A DNA stretch of 64,000 nt from Apophysomyces variabilis (taxonomy: Eukaryota > Mucoromycota > Mucoromycetes > Mucorales > Mucoraceae), in NCBI GenBank assembly GCA_002749535.1, contig MZZL01000014.1:58570-122569 (forward strand), written 5' to 3'. The notes beneath the pieces were generated by a model. It did no database searches and had not been told where the DNA came from. It worked only from the letters and a program-made list of their open reading frames with translations. The stretch's first letter is position 1; each line of letters begins with the position of its first letter. This document shows positions 10,960 through 23,252 of the stretch, piece by piece. The position numbers and the translations under genes were made by a program.

Positions 10960-12758
10960 ATGCAGAGATCGGTTAGAGGAACATGCGCATTAGCTGGCCG
11001 ATTATGCCAATCAAGGTGGCATTCAGCCCGAGCTATTCGGTCATTGTCTGTACAACTGAAGAGACCTACCCATGCCATGCCAATCGTCCGTCTGCAAGCA
11101 CCAGCCTTCGGACATGGCATACAAGTAGCTACGTTGAGTACCTCGTCTGCGATCCCTTCAGAAGCAGCAACTTCATTGCCTACCGAATGTCCTGGCTGTG
11201 GTGCCCCATTTCAACAAGACGATCCCTGCAAACCAGGTTACATGGTGAGCCGCGATACTTCTCCACACGGTTTGATCAAAACAACAAAGAAAAGTAACAA
11301 TACGTTGAGTCATGAAGAGTACCAAGCAATGTTGAAAACATTGGATCCTGAAACCCGGGCTTTGTTGGAAGGAGAGCAAGAAGAAAACGAAGAAGAAGAA
11401 GGAGAAGTTTTGAACGACGACATTGATCAGACACAGTTAAAGGAATCACGTCTTTTATGTCAACGCTGCTTTAGCTTACAACACCATCAGCATGCCACCA
11501 CGGATACTTCGCCTGAGTTTTTACGGAAAACGCAGCAGTACGGTTCCCTTTCGTTTTTGCGAACAAAAAGAAATCCATTGATCTTAGCTGTATGTGACAT
11601 TACCGATCTACCGTCTTCATTAGGTGACCTGCCAAAGTTGCTCAGACAGAATAACGGAGCGCGCATTATCCTTGTTGCGAACAAGTTTGACATGATTCCT
11701 TCGAAAGCCCGCGCTCATGAGCAGCGTATCAAAGATTGGATTGTACAATACATTAAGAAATCGGGCGTTGACAGTCGACAGATTCTTCGCGTATCACTAG
11801 TCAGCGCAAAGAAGGGGTGGGGTATCAATGGCTTGATGAAACATCTGCGAAACGAATGCCTGCCTACGGACGATGTGTATGTCATTGGTTGTACCAATGT
11901 AGGAAAATCGGCTATCATTAATCAAATGTTATCACAAGCACCAACTTCGTCCTCGTCTTTGTCAGCAGCGGAATATCGAGAGAAAAAAGCCAAATTGCGG
12001 TCTCAATATCATATCACAAGCGCAGCTCTGCCGGGTACTACCATAGGCACGATTTCCATTCCGTTGCGCGTGTTCGGTCTTTCATCAAGCAATGTATCGG
12101 CGGATACGCCTGCTTGGATGCGGAATCGAATGATCAAGCGTGACCGATTCTTAATCGATACCCCAGGAATTATCAATGATCAGCAACTGATCCACCGCCT
12201 GCCATTTAAGGAACAAAAACGTATTCTACGCAAAGGTGAACTACATCCCGTTACTTACCGATTAACGCAAGGTACGTGTTTGTTGAAAACCGGTTTGTCC
12301 TGTTTGCTAAGTGCTAGTTAATTATAGGAAAGACTGTTCTTCTTCAGCCTTCTATACGTATTGATGTGGTGGAGGCCACATCACCCGTACTATTCACCTT
12401 CTTTTCGCCTATTGACCCACATATTAGCAAAATTTCCAAGCTTACGACGAAAGACCCTAGCCATCAGACAGTAGGTCGCCCCATCAGTATACAATTGGAT
12501 GCCTTGCGTCCTCTACCGGAGCTGATATCGGTGCAAGGTCGTCATCGCATGCATGCATCGGTTGATTTAGCGTTCTCTAGTTTTGGTTGGGTAGCGGTAA
12601 CCGGCGCGTTCGAACAGGCTAAATTCCGTATTTGGCTGCCGGAAGACGTCGATCCGTATAAAGTATTCCAAGTACGAGACCCACCATTACTGCCATACGA
12701 ATTCCGCGGAAGCATTCGCAAATTTTATGGGTCTAGTAAGAAATCAGGAAGCCAATAG
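10960..12758 (+). CDS. GEP3: Mitochondrial circularly permuted GTPase, GEP3/MTG3 (YqeH family)
   Basis: A mitochondrial GTPase needed for small ribosomal subunit assembly in yeast; bacterial YqeH does the same job. Two exons (10960-12271, 12328-12758) joined by a 56 nt intron give 580 aa. The N-terminus MQRSVRGTCALAGRLCQSRW is a good targeting presequence, and its ATG has a CACC context, so I prefer it to an in-frame ATG 84 nt upstream. A zinc finger uses CPGCGAPFQ and CQRCFSL. GTPase motifs come in permuted order: G4 NKFD, G5 VSAKKGWG, then G1 GCTNVGKS and G3 DTPG. This is diagnostic for the family. The C-terminal half shows the expected AFEQAKFRIWLPEDVDP region. Confidence 0.92.
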
Positions 12759-14987
12759 ACAAGTTTTTCAAGACATAAACACCACACAGTAGCCTATAGC
12801 ATTTTACAACCGTTGTTTCCAATACACTTCGATAGAGCCGCAGTACTGTGTTCTGCTGGTTTCCTAGCCATCCAACAAATATCACGCTTTATTAATTTCG
12901 TTCGTTTCTTTTAGAGATATGCGATCATAAATGCGCTTTTTTCACTGCAACATGGCATCATTATAAGTGAGACATGTCCCGGCGTGCAGCATTGCCATGA
13001 CGACAGTATATGAATCATAGGAAACTATAAAAACTAAGAGTGATCATACAGCTTCTGTGCACCTTTCAAACTCGGTACAATGAATGTGGGCATGGAACGA
13101 ACGGCCTGCAACTAGGCTTCTTGCAAGCAGTCAGAGATTAGCCCTGAAGTTTTTTGATCTGAAAACCGGCTGTCTCGGTTATACATAGTAGGAAAAGTTA
13201 CTACAATATGTACTGTATTGCAGAATCCATGCAAACCGCTTTTTCTACTTTGACCCATAGATGGTCTCCCATCACGGTCGCGGTAAGCCGATTTTCTCTT
13301 GATGAAAAACGGAGCAGCTGCCCGAACGCAGGGAAACTTTTCAACGTTTTTCACTTTCAAATTCCGCTCAAAAGAACCTGGCCAGCTAGAGATCTGAGCA
13401 GACATGCTAGTACGAAGGGAAAAGAAATAAAAGCAAAAGAAACAATAAGAATAATTAACATAAACAGCAATGTTCCAATGTTGTAATAACGAAAAATTGC
13501 TTTGAAAGCGTAAAAGAAGAACGAAAGAAGACAGTAGCTTAGCAAATGGGCATGGAAACGTCCCCTGTCTATAAGAAACCTTTTTCGTTGCTGCGCTACG
13601 TATTTCTTTGCAAAAGCTGGACCATAAAACTTACATCATAGTATTATTTGCTTCAACCTATGCCGCCTCTTCCTCTCAATAACCGCCGGGCTATTTCTCT
13701 TCCTTCTCCTTATACTCGTTTTCCTTTTTTTTTTCTTTAGATGTTCTGGTCTGTTTCTTTCGTCGACTTGGCCGCTTCAAACAGCAGGAGTATCTAGTTT
13801 CCGTTGTGTTACAGGATCCTTTACAGGATATTTCTTAGATTTCATCGAATATATCGTGCTCATGTTGTATATGTGATGAATGCGGGATAGGCTTGCTATT
13901 TCTAGAAGACCAAACAGCAAAAGCTGTCCAAGAGAGAATCCGCAAATCGAAATGCTGAATCTCAGTTCTGATGGAAATCATATGACCGATTAATCATGCA
14001 CCCAAGGATTGGAGTCCGGTTCTTCCATAGGATTGTACTTGCACAAGACGTGCTCGAACGCCAGAGAAGAATTCCTGGACTGAAAGGCCGGTTTAGACTT
14101 CCTGAGCTGGAAGGGCAGTGAAGCAGGTTTAAAGCATAGAAGTCGCAGCAACGAGGACAATGAAAGGATAGAACTTGAGGCCGACCATAGTGTATACTGA
14201 GACTCCAAGTGGAAAGATGTGGACTGTTGTGATATACAAGGGCAGCTCACTACAGCAGTGGGAACAAACACTCTTTACTCTCTGTTCCCTGAGCCATAAA
14301 TTTCTTCTAGCTCAGCATGGTCAATTCGGTCGCAAGTGGCATGACCATGTTTTTATGTGCTTCGTGCTGCTTGTTTTCCGTATATCAGTGGGTAAGCATG
14401 GAGAGTTCTAGGGCGTCTTGTTGTTGCCTTGTTCACTAATATAATTCTTGATCTTATTCTAGGGTCCGGTTACTTCAACTCAGCTCCATGCATACCGCGA
14501 TATGGCCTTTGCAATATTGGCCTGTGGGCTTTGTGAAATTCTTCTGTTGCACTTAAGGGGCTTCAATGCAACGGGCACTGTGTCCATCAAGATATCTTTG
14601 ATACTTTGCACACTACCGAGGTTAATCTTCTTTTTCAATTCAGTGATTTTTAAACTCTAATACCGTTGTTTATATCATACGTTCTTTTTTTAGTCTCCTA
14701 CTTCGTTACTAAGAACAAAAGATTGTTCAGTTTGAGGAAGAACTAATTGTATTCCGAAGACAAAATATAGCAATGCTTAAATATGTCTTGGCTACATTTT
14801 GGCAAAGAAAAGTAGTATCTCATAAAATTGACGCAAGTTTTTGCAAAGGAACTTGGTAATTATTGTATGCTATTAGTATGGCTCAAGCAAAATCTCAGAG
14901 GAAAAACACTTGTTTGTTAAGAAAAGAAGCAAGCACTAAACTGTAACATGTATATGTTGTGGCTTCAGTAATAAACCGAGACTTTGT
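12759..14987. other. Region without a recognised gene
   Basis: About 2.2 kb of noncoding-looking DNA downstream of GEP3. Short frames at 13112-13486 and 13990-14411 show no family features and both strands are frequently stopped. The rest up to 15748 holds only repeat copy B. Confidence 0.5.
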
Positions 14988-15144
14988 CATGAGATAAGAG
15001 CGTTTGCCTCGGGATTTTATCTTTGATATGATGGTACCGTGCGGACCGGAAAGTTTGCTATGACCTACTGACCGGGCTATGTGCTATGGTCCATAACTCT
15101 CCCGGGTGATCATATAAAAGGATAGGGTTAACTATGTCCCTAAG
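14988..15144. repeat. Interspersed repeat, copy B (inverted relative to 8771-8925)
   Basis: Reverse-complement match of copy A, carrying AAAGTTTGCTATGACCTAC, CCGGGCT, TGCTATGGTCCATAA and TCATATAAAAG. The two copies are about 6 kb apart and flank the GEP3 gene. Confidence 0.6.
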
Positions 15145-15748
15145 AAACTGATATACAGAGACCACTTATTGATCTGTGTTATCGATATTGTTTGGTTTCT
15201 ATTCTAGCTTAACTATTTAAAAAAAAAAAATAGAGCAAAAAGTCTACTTAGCCAACAGTGAACAATCTATTTCATCGGCCAAAAGTCCGCTGAACGGGAA
15301 AGGCTCGACAATATAGCCCACTTTTCTTTTTACTCTTCGGAGGCGAAACATTCTTTTTTTCTTATTTACGCCTACTTAACCGAAAATTGCAAGAAGTCCA
15401 AGCATCTAGCAAAAAGGAGGCACCAGTTTCATGCGTGCATTAATCAAAAGTATTATACGTTAGTCTGTGTTTCTCACGCTGTGATACAAGAATGTAGATT
15501 GTGCAGACGTCTTGGATTTAAAAAGACTCAAATCCTTTTCATGAACTTGACTTTAAATCGACACAGATAAGAATCGGACTTTATGATGCCATTGCATGTA
15601 AAATAAACGCTTGCCATCGAAAAAGAAAAGAAAAAGATAACCATCAAAAGATTTGCAAAGGTCTTTTTCGTTTTATTCATTATGCATCATATGAACTTGA
15701 CTTCTCCGGATCATGGTACAGATGTATAACACAAAATTAGATCAGCAC

Positions 15749-16741
15749 TCAATGAGGTAACAATGGCGTTGTTTCGTCAATATCTGCGATACGAGAAGGT
15801 TCCTGTTGTTGTTCCTCATCTGATCCAAACTCTGCTTTTGCTTGAGCCGGATTCAATTTTACAATGGTATCAACAATCCAAAACTGGATCATGTTCATGG
15901 TCAAAGGAAATCTAATGTGTATGGAATGTCATGAGTCATAAAAAGGAAATCCAACTATCCCGTTTTTCTTTGTTTTTCTTCTTCTTACATGAGCATCACA
16001 AAGATCACTTGGTATCTGTAGTTGTCTTTGGTCCAGCGTAAGACCCATTCTCCCAAAGCAAATAAGAATGGCATGGTGCGGAACATGCCATAGACGCAAA
16101 GTTTCATCAACGATTCTGCAGCAATAAAGATGAGTGTTTGCCATGCCCATGGTCCAAGACGGCGTCGTAATGGAGGAGGCCCATAATAACCCGTACGGAC
16201 GTATCTGAAGCCTAATCGTTCCAAAAGCCATTGCAGGGCATGAAGCCAAGCCCAGAGAATGGCCACGCCGACGGTTGTGTCCAGTGCCACATTGAGGAAA
16301 TACCATACGCAGAGATTGGTACGAGGACCGTCAATGGGTCTCCCTGCCAAGTAACTCACGCCAAGATTTAAGAAATGAATCACAGCTGCGCCAAAAAATT
16401 GCTTCGACACATCCAATGCCCTAATTGCAGCAAAAAGAAAAGAAAAAGAAATAGTGGTTCAGCATAAATGGAATGGATAATAAGGGCTCCATCATTCATG
16501 CATTGTATTTTCTTTTTCTGTACCATATGGGAACAGGTCTTTGAGGTCGTTCTCGGTAGCGTTTGTATACGAGCGTCAATAATGCTGTTGATGCCAATGC
16601 GATCTGGACAATGATGGCGAAACCGTCTAAAAGTTTGCAACCTTCATCTTCAGCAGGATCACTGGCGAAAGGACGATTAAGCATAGGTTTGTTACAACTT
16701 GTGAATGAGGGCTGCGTATTATATATGGATAAGAAAGACAT
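15749..16741 (-). CDS. STIMATE/TMEM110-like membrane protein
   Basis: A multipass membrane protein. Animal STIMATE sits at ER-plasma membrane junctions and helps STIM1 activation; the yeast relative (YPL162C) is vacuolar. Three exons (16524-16741, 15989-16420, 15749-15911) in phase give 270 aa. Family blocks are LDVSKQFFGAAVIHFLN, VWYFLNVALDTTVGV, ERLGFRYVRTGYYGPPPL and YQVIFVMLIFPLTMNMIQFW. The C-terminal tail is acidic (EFGSDEEQQQEPS). The start could instead be the Met 19 codons downstream (16684). Function in fungi is poorly known, so only the family is asserted. Confidence 0.87.
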
Positions 16742-17669
16742 GATATTAGGGAAAAAGAAAAGAGTGAATGTCTGTGTATATTTGCGTGCGTGATATTGTA
16801 TGGATGTATATGCGTGTATAGGTACAGAATAGGACAGACAATGCAATCAAAAAAAGAAAAAGAAAATATCGACCTTTTCCCAAATTAAATCCGTAATCCC
16901 CGCACTTTTTTTCAATGATAAGTACTTTTCATCCCAGTCTCCCCAATAATGGGGACCGGCTCCTTTTTTGTGTGTCAAGTCAGCCAGCAGCAAAGAGGGG
17001 TCCGGTTTCAAAAAGAATGACATAGAGGAAAAAACTCAAAGGGAGAGAGGGAGTAAGAGAATGCTGCTGTTAATCATTCAACAGCAAATGGATTAGTGAA
17101 AGAAAAAGATTTAAGATTATGCAATCCTAGAAAAGACCTCGGTCCACTACGTACAGGATGTGCAAACAACACCTATCAACATCGGTATCGAACAACACAA
17201 ATGAACAATAACGGAGAAGAAACGTGGGTGACTTTAAAACAACATATAAAACTTTAATTGGACAATGACATACAAGAAAAATAGAAAGGCCGACTGCGGT
17301 CGTTCGATAGAAAAAGTTCGTTATATGAACCCTGCCACAACGATTCAGAGAACAAAAAGACAATAAATGGACTTCATTCGAGATAAAATAAAATAAGACA
17401 AAGAACTTCTTAAGCTGTGCAGAATGATAATGCAAAAGAATAAAAGGGATCAACTATGTACAAAAACAGCAAAAGAACCTAGACAAATAAGCAATAAAGA
17501 GAGTGACAGTAAAAATACTAACTAAACGCGAAAGCGTGGGATACTACTGAAAAAAAAAAAAAGAAGAAGAAGGGTGATGGATGAGAGAATAGAGGGTAAA
17601 AATCAAGCAAAGACAAGACAGATATACAAGAGCAGGAGATGCTTTTCTTGCCCTCTTTTTTTTTTTTTT
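16742..17669. other. Intergenic region
   Basis: The 5' flank of the STIMATE-like gene and 3' flank of the hydrolase. It is purine-rich on the plus strand with A-runs. No gene seen. Confidence 0.5.
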
Positions 17670-19124
17670 TCAGACATATACTGTCAGAGGCTTTCGTTTG
17701 GTCGTCTTTTCGTTGCCAGGCAATTTGTCATACGCCGTAGTCGAGGTCGAATCCAGATCGGTTTCGGTCAAGGCTTCATGAAACTCTTCATCATCGTCAT
17801 CCTCTTCTTCTTGCTCTTCATCTTCGGGCACAGCCTGCAGACCGACACTAGGAGTCCGTTGACTGCCGATGGTGCTCTGACGGTGAGACACCACGGCCCT
17901 GTAACAAAATTCAGCAAAAGTCTGATCGCCTCGTTCGAGAATCGAATTGTCCTTGACCACCTCGCGTACACAGAACCAATTGTGGACCGAATCCTCCACC
18001 ACGGTTTTCCAGTGGACACCGTCCTCTTCGGCCTTGGCCGCGAGATCAAGGGCATCGTCCCGCAGGACCTCTCGGTTACCAACAAACATCAGCACATGCG
18101 AGGACAGGAAGGCCTCAAACCCTGTCTGCAGTTTAGCAATGCCGAGCACCTGCTGATTCACATCGGGTGAGTCCTGTTCGGGTGGTTCAAAGTAATCCCG
18201 CTTGATCACCCGGGCGGTATAGAACGAAATGTAATCATGCTTGACATTGACTTTCCAAGATTCCGAGTCCGTTTCGTCCGTGACCAGAGGAGATATAAGA
18301 ATTGTTCCTGCCGGACGAGGAAGTTCGGACAATTGTTCCGGCTGCTCTCCTTCATCCGTGACAATCTCAAACATACTCGGATCATGCGTAATAAACAACA
18401 TCTCCAAAACCAAAGAAGCTCCGTTGGAGTCACCGACAACAACAATCTTGGATCCGTCGACACCCAAAGTATGAATCAGATGTTCATATGCACGGACAAC
18501 ATCCTCCACAGGACTAGGGTATTTATGTTCCGGAGCTAGTCGATAATCCACCGACATGATCATGCCTTTCATACCGTATTTTTCTTTTAAAAGACGCAAC
18601 CATCCAATATAAGTATCCATATACATGGTACAGCTTCCAACACGGAAACCGCCACCTAAACAACATTAAAAGAAAAAAAAAGGGAATTCAGCGTCAGTTC
18701 ATGCTACCATCAAATCGATGCATTTCATTTTATCGAATATTAAAAAAAACAGGTATCCCTTAAAATGAGGTGTTTTTTCTTTCTCATAAAAAAAGAACAC
18801 CCTTTTCTTTTCCCTTTTTGCCCTTCCCCCAACCTTCATTTCCTTTTTCTTACCATGGACATAGAAAAAGATAATATCTGCTTGATCAATGCGTTCTTGA
18901 AGTGCTGTTTGGTTCAAATGACTGACTTCTTCTCCAATCCAACATCCTGACCATTCTTTATTCCAAGGTACTTTGTGGATCCATGGACGATGTGGTTTAC
19001 GAGGTCGTGTGACATCATTCAGTATCAAACGAGCGGCAGGGGCTGGAAGGGAGAAAACTTTACGAAGAATTTTGATAGTAGTAGAAGGGGGCAATTTACG
19101 AAGTGCTGTACGGAATCCACTCAT
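17670..19124 (-). CDS. Alpha/beta hydrolase, hormone-sensitive-lipase (abhydrolase_3) family
   Basis: A serine esterase/lipase-type enzyme. Two exons (18854-19124, 17670-18655) give 418 aa. The oxyanion motif HGGGF is assembled across the intron (YVHG before it, GGFRVGSC after). The region SVDYRLAPEHKYPSPVEDV is the HSL signature. The nucleophile elbow is GDSNGA. A likely acid lies in MFVGNREVLRDDA, and the His in EDSVHNWF completes the triad. The C-terminus is an unusual acidic tail (DEEQEEEDDDDEE) followed by a basic end KTTKRKPLTVYV. It has no obvious signal peptide but an amphipathic Arg/Lys-rich N-terminus. Substrate unknown. Confidence 0.88.
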
Positions 19125-20401
19125 GTTGTTTGTCTTATGATGAATTGAAAAGGAAAGAAGAGAAGAAGAAGAAGAGGAAGAAGAGGAAAAGGAAAAGGGA
19201 ACAATGGGAAAGTATTGTTCTTTAATTTTTTTTTTATTTTGCTTACTTTGAGTTACCCCAACGAAGGGAAAAAATGATTAAGTGAAGAGGATATTCGATG
19301 TCGAGGTTTTCCCACCTATTTTTTTTCTTTTGTACGACCGCATCCTCTTTCTCTGTTTCTCTTTCTATGGACAAATCACATGGGATATGGAAGTTGTGCT
19401 TTTCATAAAGCGAGGCGAACAGACTTTTCTGGGAAAAAAAAAGAGGATTTGCGTCGGTGTTGTACTGGGAAGAAAAAAGAGTGGAGTTCGTCTTACTTGA
19501 ATCAAACCTCCCTCTCCTTTCTTTTAGCTCACCATCGATGGCTACACAACTTAATTAGTGTTACACGTACACCTAACAAGGACAAAAGCTGAAGGGGAAA
19601 AAAAAAAAGACAAAGTAAAATCAAATCACAGAGAGAACTGGAAGCCAAGAGCAAAAGGGATGATTGATGTAAGTTAGCCTATGTAATCTATGTCATGTAG
19701 GATACAAGGAAAACAAGAGAGAAAGAGAGAGAATACAAAGGGCATCTTTACCTAACTGGTATAGACCCCATTTTGAATCCAAGTTCTACTACAACTGTAT
19801 AGCCATGTTTTTGGTTTTCTAAACAGCCTTAGATCCATGTTATTCCCCCTAACTTTTTTCCCCAAAAACGTTTTGCATTCAAAAGACAACCCATGTGATA
19901 GTTGCATTCAACTCTCTCTCTCTCTCTTTCTCTCTGTCTTCTTTTGATTTTTAACTCACAGATGATATCATACAGAAATGACAATAGGAAACAATTTAGA
20001 GACAACAATGTGGAATCCCTTTTTTTGGTGACACCAGAAGGAAAAAAAAAGTCCCCTCCTCCCCCGCCATTTGCCGATAAAAGAGCTTGAATGGTAAAAC
20101 GCACCAACATCACCCACCAAATATTACCATATCGCCTTAAATCCCCCTTGCAGTCTTCTCCTCCTACAGACGGGATGACATGGATCGCATGATGAAAAAT
20201 AAATGGGAACAATGATGGATAATAATAACAATAATAATAACGATGATAATGTATAATGGTGAGATGAAATGAAAAGTAAATGTTTTAGAAGTACAAGTTG
20301 CTTCTTTTTTCTTTTCTTTTCTTTCCCTCTTCCCCATTTTTTCTTTTTTTTTTTTGCTTTTTTCTTGTCCTTATTCTCTTAAGCATGTTCATTCATTCGT
20401 C
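19125..20401. other. Divergent intergenic region between the hydrolase and the Yippee gene
   Basis: The start regions of two divergent genes, so promoter elements for both should lie here. It contains A/G and C/T tracts, a CT microsatellite at about 19912-19934 and several poly-A/T runs. No reliable ORF. I could not place a TATA box with confidence. Confidence 0.5.
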
Positions 20402-20776
20402 ATGAACGGTATGAAGCATAAAGTCTATCTCGATCATCATCGTATCTATATCTGTAGTACCTGCCATTCTCATGTCCTTCGTCATGAAGATATCTTATCA
20501 CGATCCTTCCAAGGCCAGGTACTCCCATCTATCCTTTTTTTCTTTTCCCTAATCTCTTAATCATTTCTGCTCTTATAGTATGGAGCGGCCTTTTTGGTCT
20601 GTCGTGTGGTAAATGTTGGTATTGATGCCAAAGATAGACGCATGTTGCTCACGGGTGTTCATACGGTGGCTGACATTGTGTGCCGTGGATGTCATACCAA
20701 GCTAGGATGGAAACATTTGCACGAAAAGAACTACATTGTGGAGAAATCCAAATTACTGAAACATGATTTATTTTGA
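20402..20776 (+). CDS. Yippee-like zinc-binding protein (Moh1 family)
   Basis: A small conserved zinc-binding fold related to Mis18 and cereblon. Yeast Moh1 is linked to stationary-phase survival and vertebrate YPELs are associated with the centrosome. Exons 20402-20518 and 20579-20776 give 104 aa. The two zinc half-sites are CSTC (in YICSTCHSH) and CRGC (in DIVCRGCHTKLGW). Between them are DILSRSFQGQ, RVVNVGI and GVHTVADI, all family marks. The start is the first ATG after an upstream T-rich tract; there is no evidence of an upstream exon. The C-terminus EKSKLLKHDLF is a little short for the family. It converges with the gene at 20845-21474. Confidence 0.9.
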
Positions 20777-20844
20777 ACGATGATGAATCTCGGTTAAGAA
20801 ATCAGCTCCAGAAGCCATCACTCCACCTTTTTTTTTGGTTTGGA

Positions 20845-21474
20845 TCAAAAATATACAATATAACCATTAGAGGTCAATGGATCGACTGCATTTCCCCACC
20901 CTCCCCCTTTTTGCTTACCTTTCTGACCCCAAACGGAAGGAAGTCTGTTTCCCCAAGCTTTTTCTTGACTCTCATACTTTTCTGGTCTTAACGAAGCATC
21001 CAGATTTGTATCATGGTACGCTGTTAAAACATCCGAAAATCCTGTATTCAAAAATAAACAGTAGGTAAAAGCAAAAAAAAAGAGAGAGAGAGAGAGAAAG
21101 AGAGAAAATCCCCGTCAGTTCATCGAATGCAGACAACTTTGAAAAAAAAACCTACGTAAGTTTAAACACTGAAAGACTTCGTTGTTGTTAAAATTATTAA
21201 GACTGGTGTGAGCAGCTGGTGAAAGTGCAGGATCGGGTTCGGTATGGGATAGAGGTTTCATGGTAGTCGTGTTGTTGTTGTGGTTGTTGTTGTGGTTGTT
21301 GCCGTTGTTGTTGTTGTTATTATTACTCTTATTTGTATTGTCTCTTCGAGCTAATGAACAGTATGACATGAATCGTTTGGCTAATCTGGGATAGATGGCA
21401 TCTTTTTCCACTTTAATTTTTACCAGACGAATTCTTTCGTTGCTGAGGCTGTTTTGCTGAATCGCGTCGTTCAT
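20845..21474 (-). CDS. Unrecognised protein with an Asn-rich tract
   Basis: Not recognised. One consistent model uses exons 21156-21474 and 20845-21041 (intron 21042-21155, polypyrimidine-rich before the acceptor), giving 171 aa. Visible parts are an N-terminal conserved-looking block MNDAIQQNSLSNERIRLVKI then KDAIYPRLAKRF, a low-complexity N/H stretch encoded by the repeat at 21267-21327, and SDVLTAYHDTNLDASLRPEK after the intron. The 3' end is uncertain because a good donor (20918) also exists. An upstream exon near 21760 (MTVFLRYAEGERTLKAW) is possible. No function assigned. Confidence 0.35.
21267..21327. repeat. (GTT)n-type trinucleotide repeat
   Basis: Imperfect GTT/GTG triplets. On the minus strand it would encode Asn/His in the hypothetical gene 20845-21474. 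Confidence 0.8.
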
Positions 21475-23252
21475 TACTCTTCTTATTGTGATTCCCTAAT
21501 TAGAAAAATAAGAGACATTTCACCAAGGAAAAATAAACTAAACCTGGCATGTCTTTCCTGCTTTAGGGGGTGTGGAGTTTGGAATGGGTAAAAAGAAAAA
21601 GCAAAAGGTGTCAATGAAGGGGAGTGTGGAGTAGGATGGCTGCCCAACAGCAAAGAGAGAAAAGCTGAGGACAAGTGTTGCGGCGGGGTTACAAACCAAA
21701 ACGCAAAGGTTCGCCACTGACAAATCAAAACGACGTCCAAGCTTTCAAAGTTCTCTCTCCTTCAGCATAACGTAAGAATACGGTCATTGGAGCACACTTG
21801 TGCATCTTCGGCTATTTCCAAGGCAATAGGAGAACTTAGCAGTGTATGAAAAACCTGGCTAAAGTCGATCAGTTTCTAGAAATCCAGCAATATCTTCACC
21901 AGTGCTTTCAACAACAGAGAAATCTATGATTTTCGATGGACTTGTAGTTTCTAAGACGAACAGTGAGACCTCTCCAAGTCCAAGCAAGGAACGCTGATGG
22001 GCACTTTCCAAGACAGAAAGAAAGTAAAACGCTTCGCTTCTTTTTTTTTTTTTTTTTTTGATATGCTGATANNNNNNNNNNNNNNNNNNNNNNNNNNNNN
22101 NNNNNNNNNNNNNNNNNNNNNNNNNNNNNNNNNNNNNNNNNNNNNNNNNNNNNNNNNNNNNNNNNNNNNNNNNNNNNNNNNNNNNNNNNNNNNNNNNNNN
22201 NNNNNNNNNNNNNNNNNNNNNNNNNNNNNNNNNNNNNNNNNNNNNNNNNNTTTTTTTTTTTTTTTTTTTTTGGATATGCTGATATCTACAAAGCCATCGA
22301 TCTCCCGGATATCTTTATTTTTAAAACGCAGCATATGCTCTGTTATGCATAGCTTTGTTCTGTTTTATGCTTTTTTTTTATGATAAATATACATTCGAAG
22401 CAAACTTATATAATCCTACCAAAAACTTACCAGAAAAGCGTGCATAAGCAGTACAATGATAAAGCCGTATTTAGGATGCACAGGGACGTACATCTATCGT
22501 ATTTTGCTATTACTGAAAAGGGAAGGGGTTGCACCAAGCATAGAAAGCCTTTTCATCTTAAGTCCGCCTTATAGTTGCCGATCTGACTTATCAATGACCT
22601 GTTGAACCTGTCAGTTACTGTAATCAGCCCTGGATAGGGCAGAAATACGATTACGCTGCTTCTTATCCTTCGATGCTCATCAGGGCCTGCAATAAATCCA
22701 TAGAATAAACGACCTATATGTATAGGGAGTCGCTTCAACCATTAAGTTGGAGAATCTGAAGCAAAATGTGGCTGCGCTTTGACTCCCCTCACCTGCTATA
22801 GTTCAAACTAAACAGAGTAACGGAGCACTACCTTCTTCCGACTAGTCTTTTCTCAAGAAATAAAAGTTGAAGACCATGATTGCGGTAAAGTAGCGGGTTC
22901 AGTGAAGGAAAAGAAGACATTTAATTAGATTGAAAGTTTAAGGGAAAAGAAATCAGGATGATGCAGAATTCAAAAACTTCGATCAAAGCTGCAAATTAAT
23001 AAAAAAAAAAAGAAGAGAGGAGAAAATAAGCATCAGCAAGGAAAAGAGAGGGATAAGAAAAAGAGAGAAAAAGAATCATGAAGAAACAACAAATCTTGCA
23101 TTAACCTGTTCGTCGTATCTTTTTCTCTTTCCTCTTGGTGTGTTATGCGGTAAATAAACAAAAAAAAATTCAGAAAGAGAAAAAAAGGGAAAAAGGGAAA
23201 GATTCTATGTGGAGGGGAGGCAAGATGAGGGAATAAAAGGGAACAACACGTT
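21475..23252. other. Region without a recognised gene, includes the assembly gap
   Basis: Short frames only. The stretch 21730-21980 is uninterrupted in parts and could hold a missing exon of the gene at 20845-21474. After the gap, 22340-23250 shows no family and ends in A/G-rich 3' flank of casein kinase I. Confidence 0.45.
22072..22250. other. Assembly gap (179 N) flanked by a repeated poly-T unit
   Basis: The left edge is a T19 run plus GATATGCTGATA and the right edge is a T run plus GGATATGCTGATAT. The same unit on both sides suggests that a local tandem repeat caused the gap. Confidence 0.95.

Noticed and set aside
17574..18170. 198-codon plus-strand frame
   Set aside because: Antisense shadow of the alpha/beta hydrolase exon.
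19829..20212. 127-codon minus-strand frame
   Set aside because: Made of CT/GA microsatellite and poly-Gly/Phe low complexity; no conserved part.
20886..20918. 33 nt GT-AG interval as an intron of the gene at 20845-21474
   Set aside because: Too short for a spliceosomal intron in this genome; reading through keeps the frame open.
21913..22400. CRISPR-like or tandem array at the gap edges
   Set aside because: Only one unit is visible on each side and this is a eukaryotic nuclear sequence.
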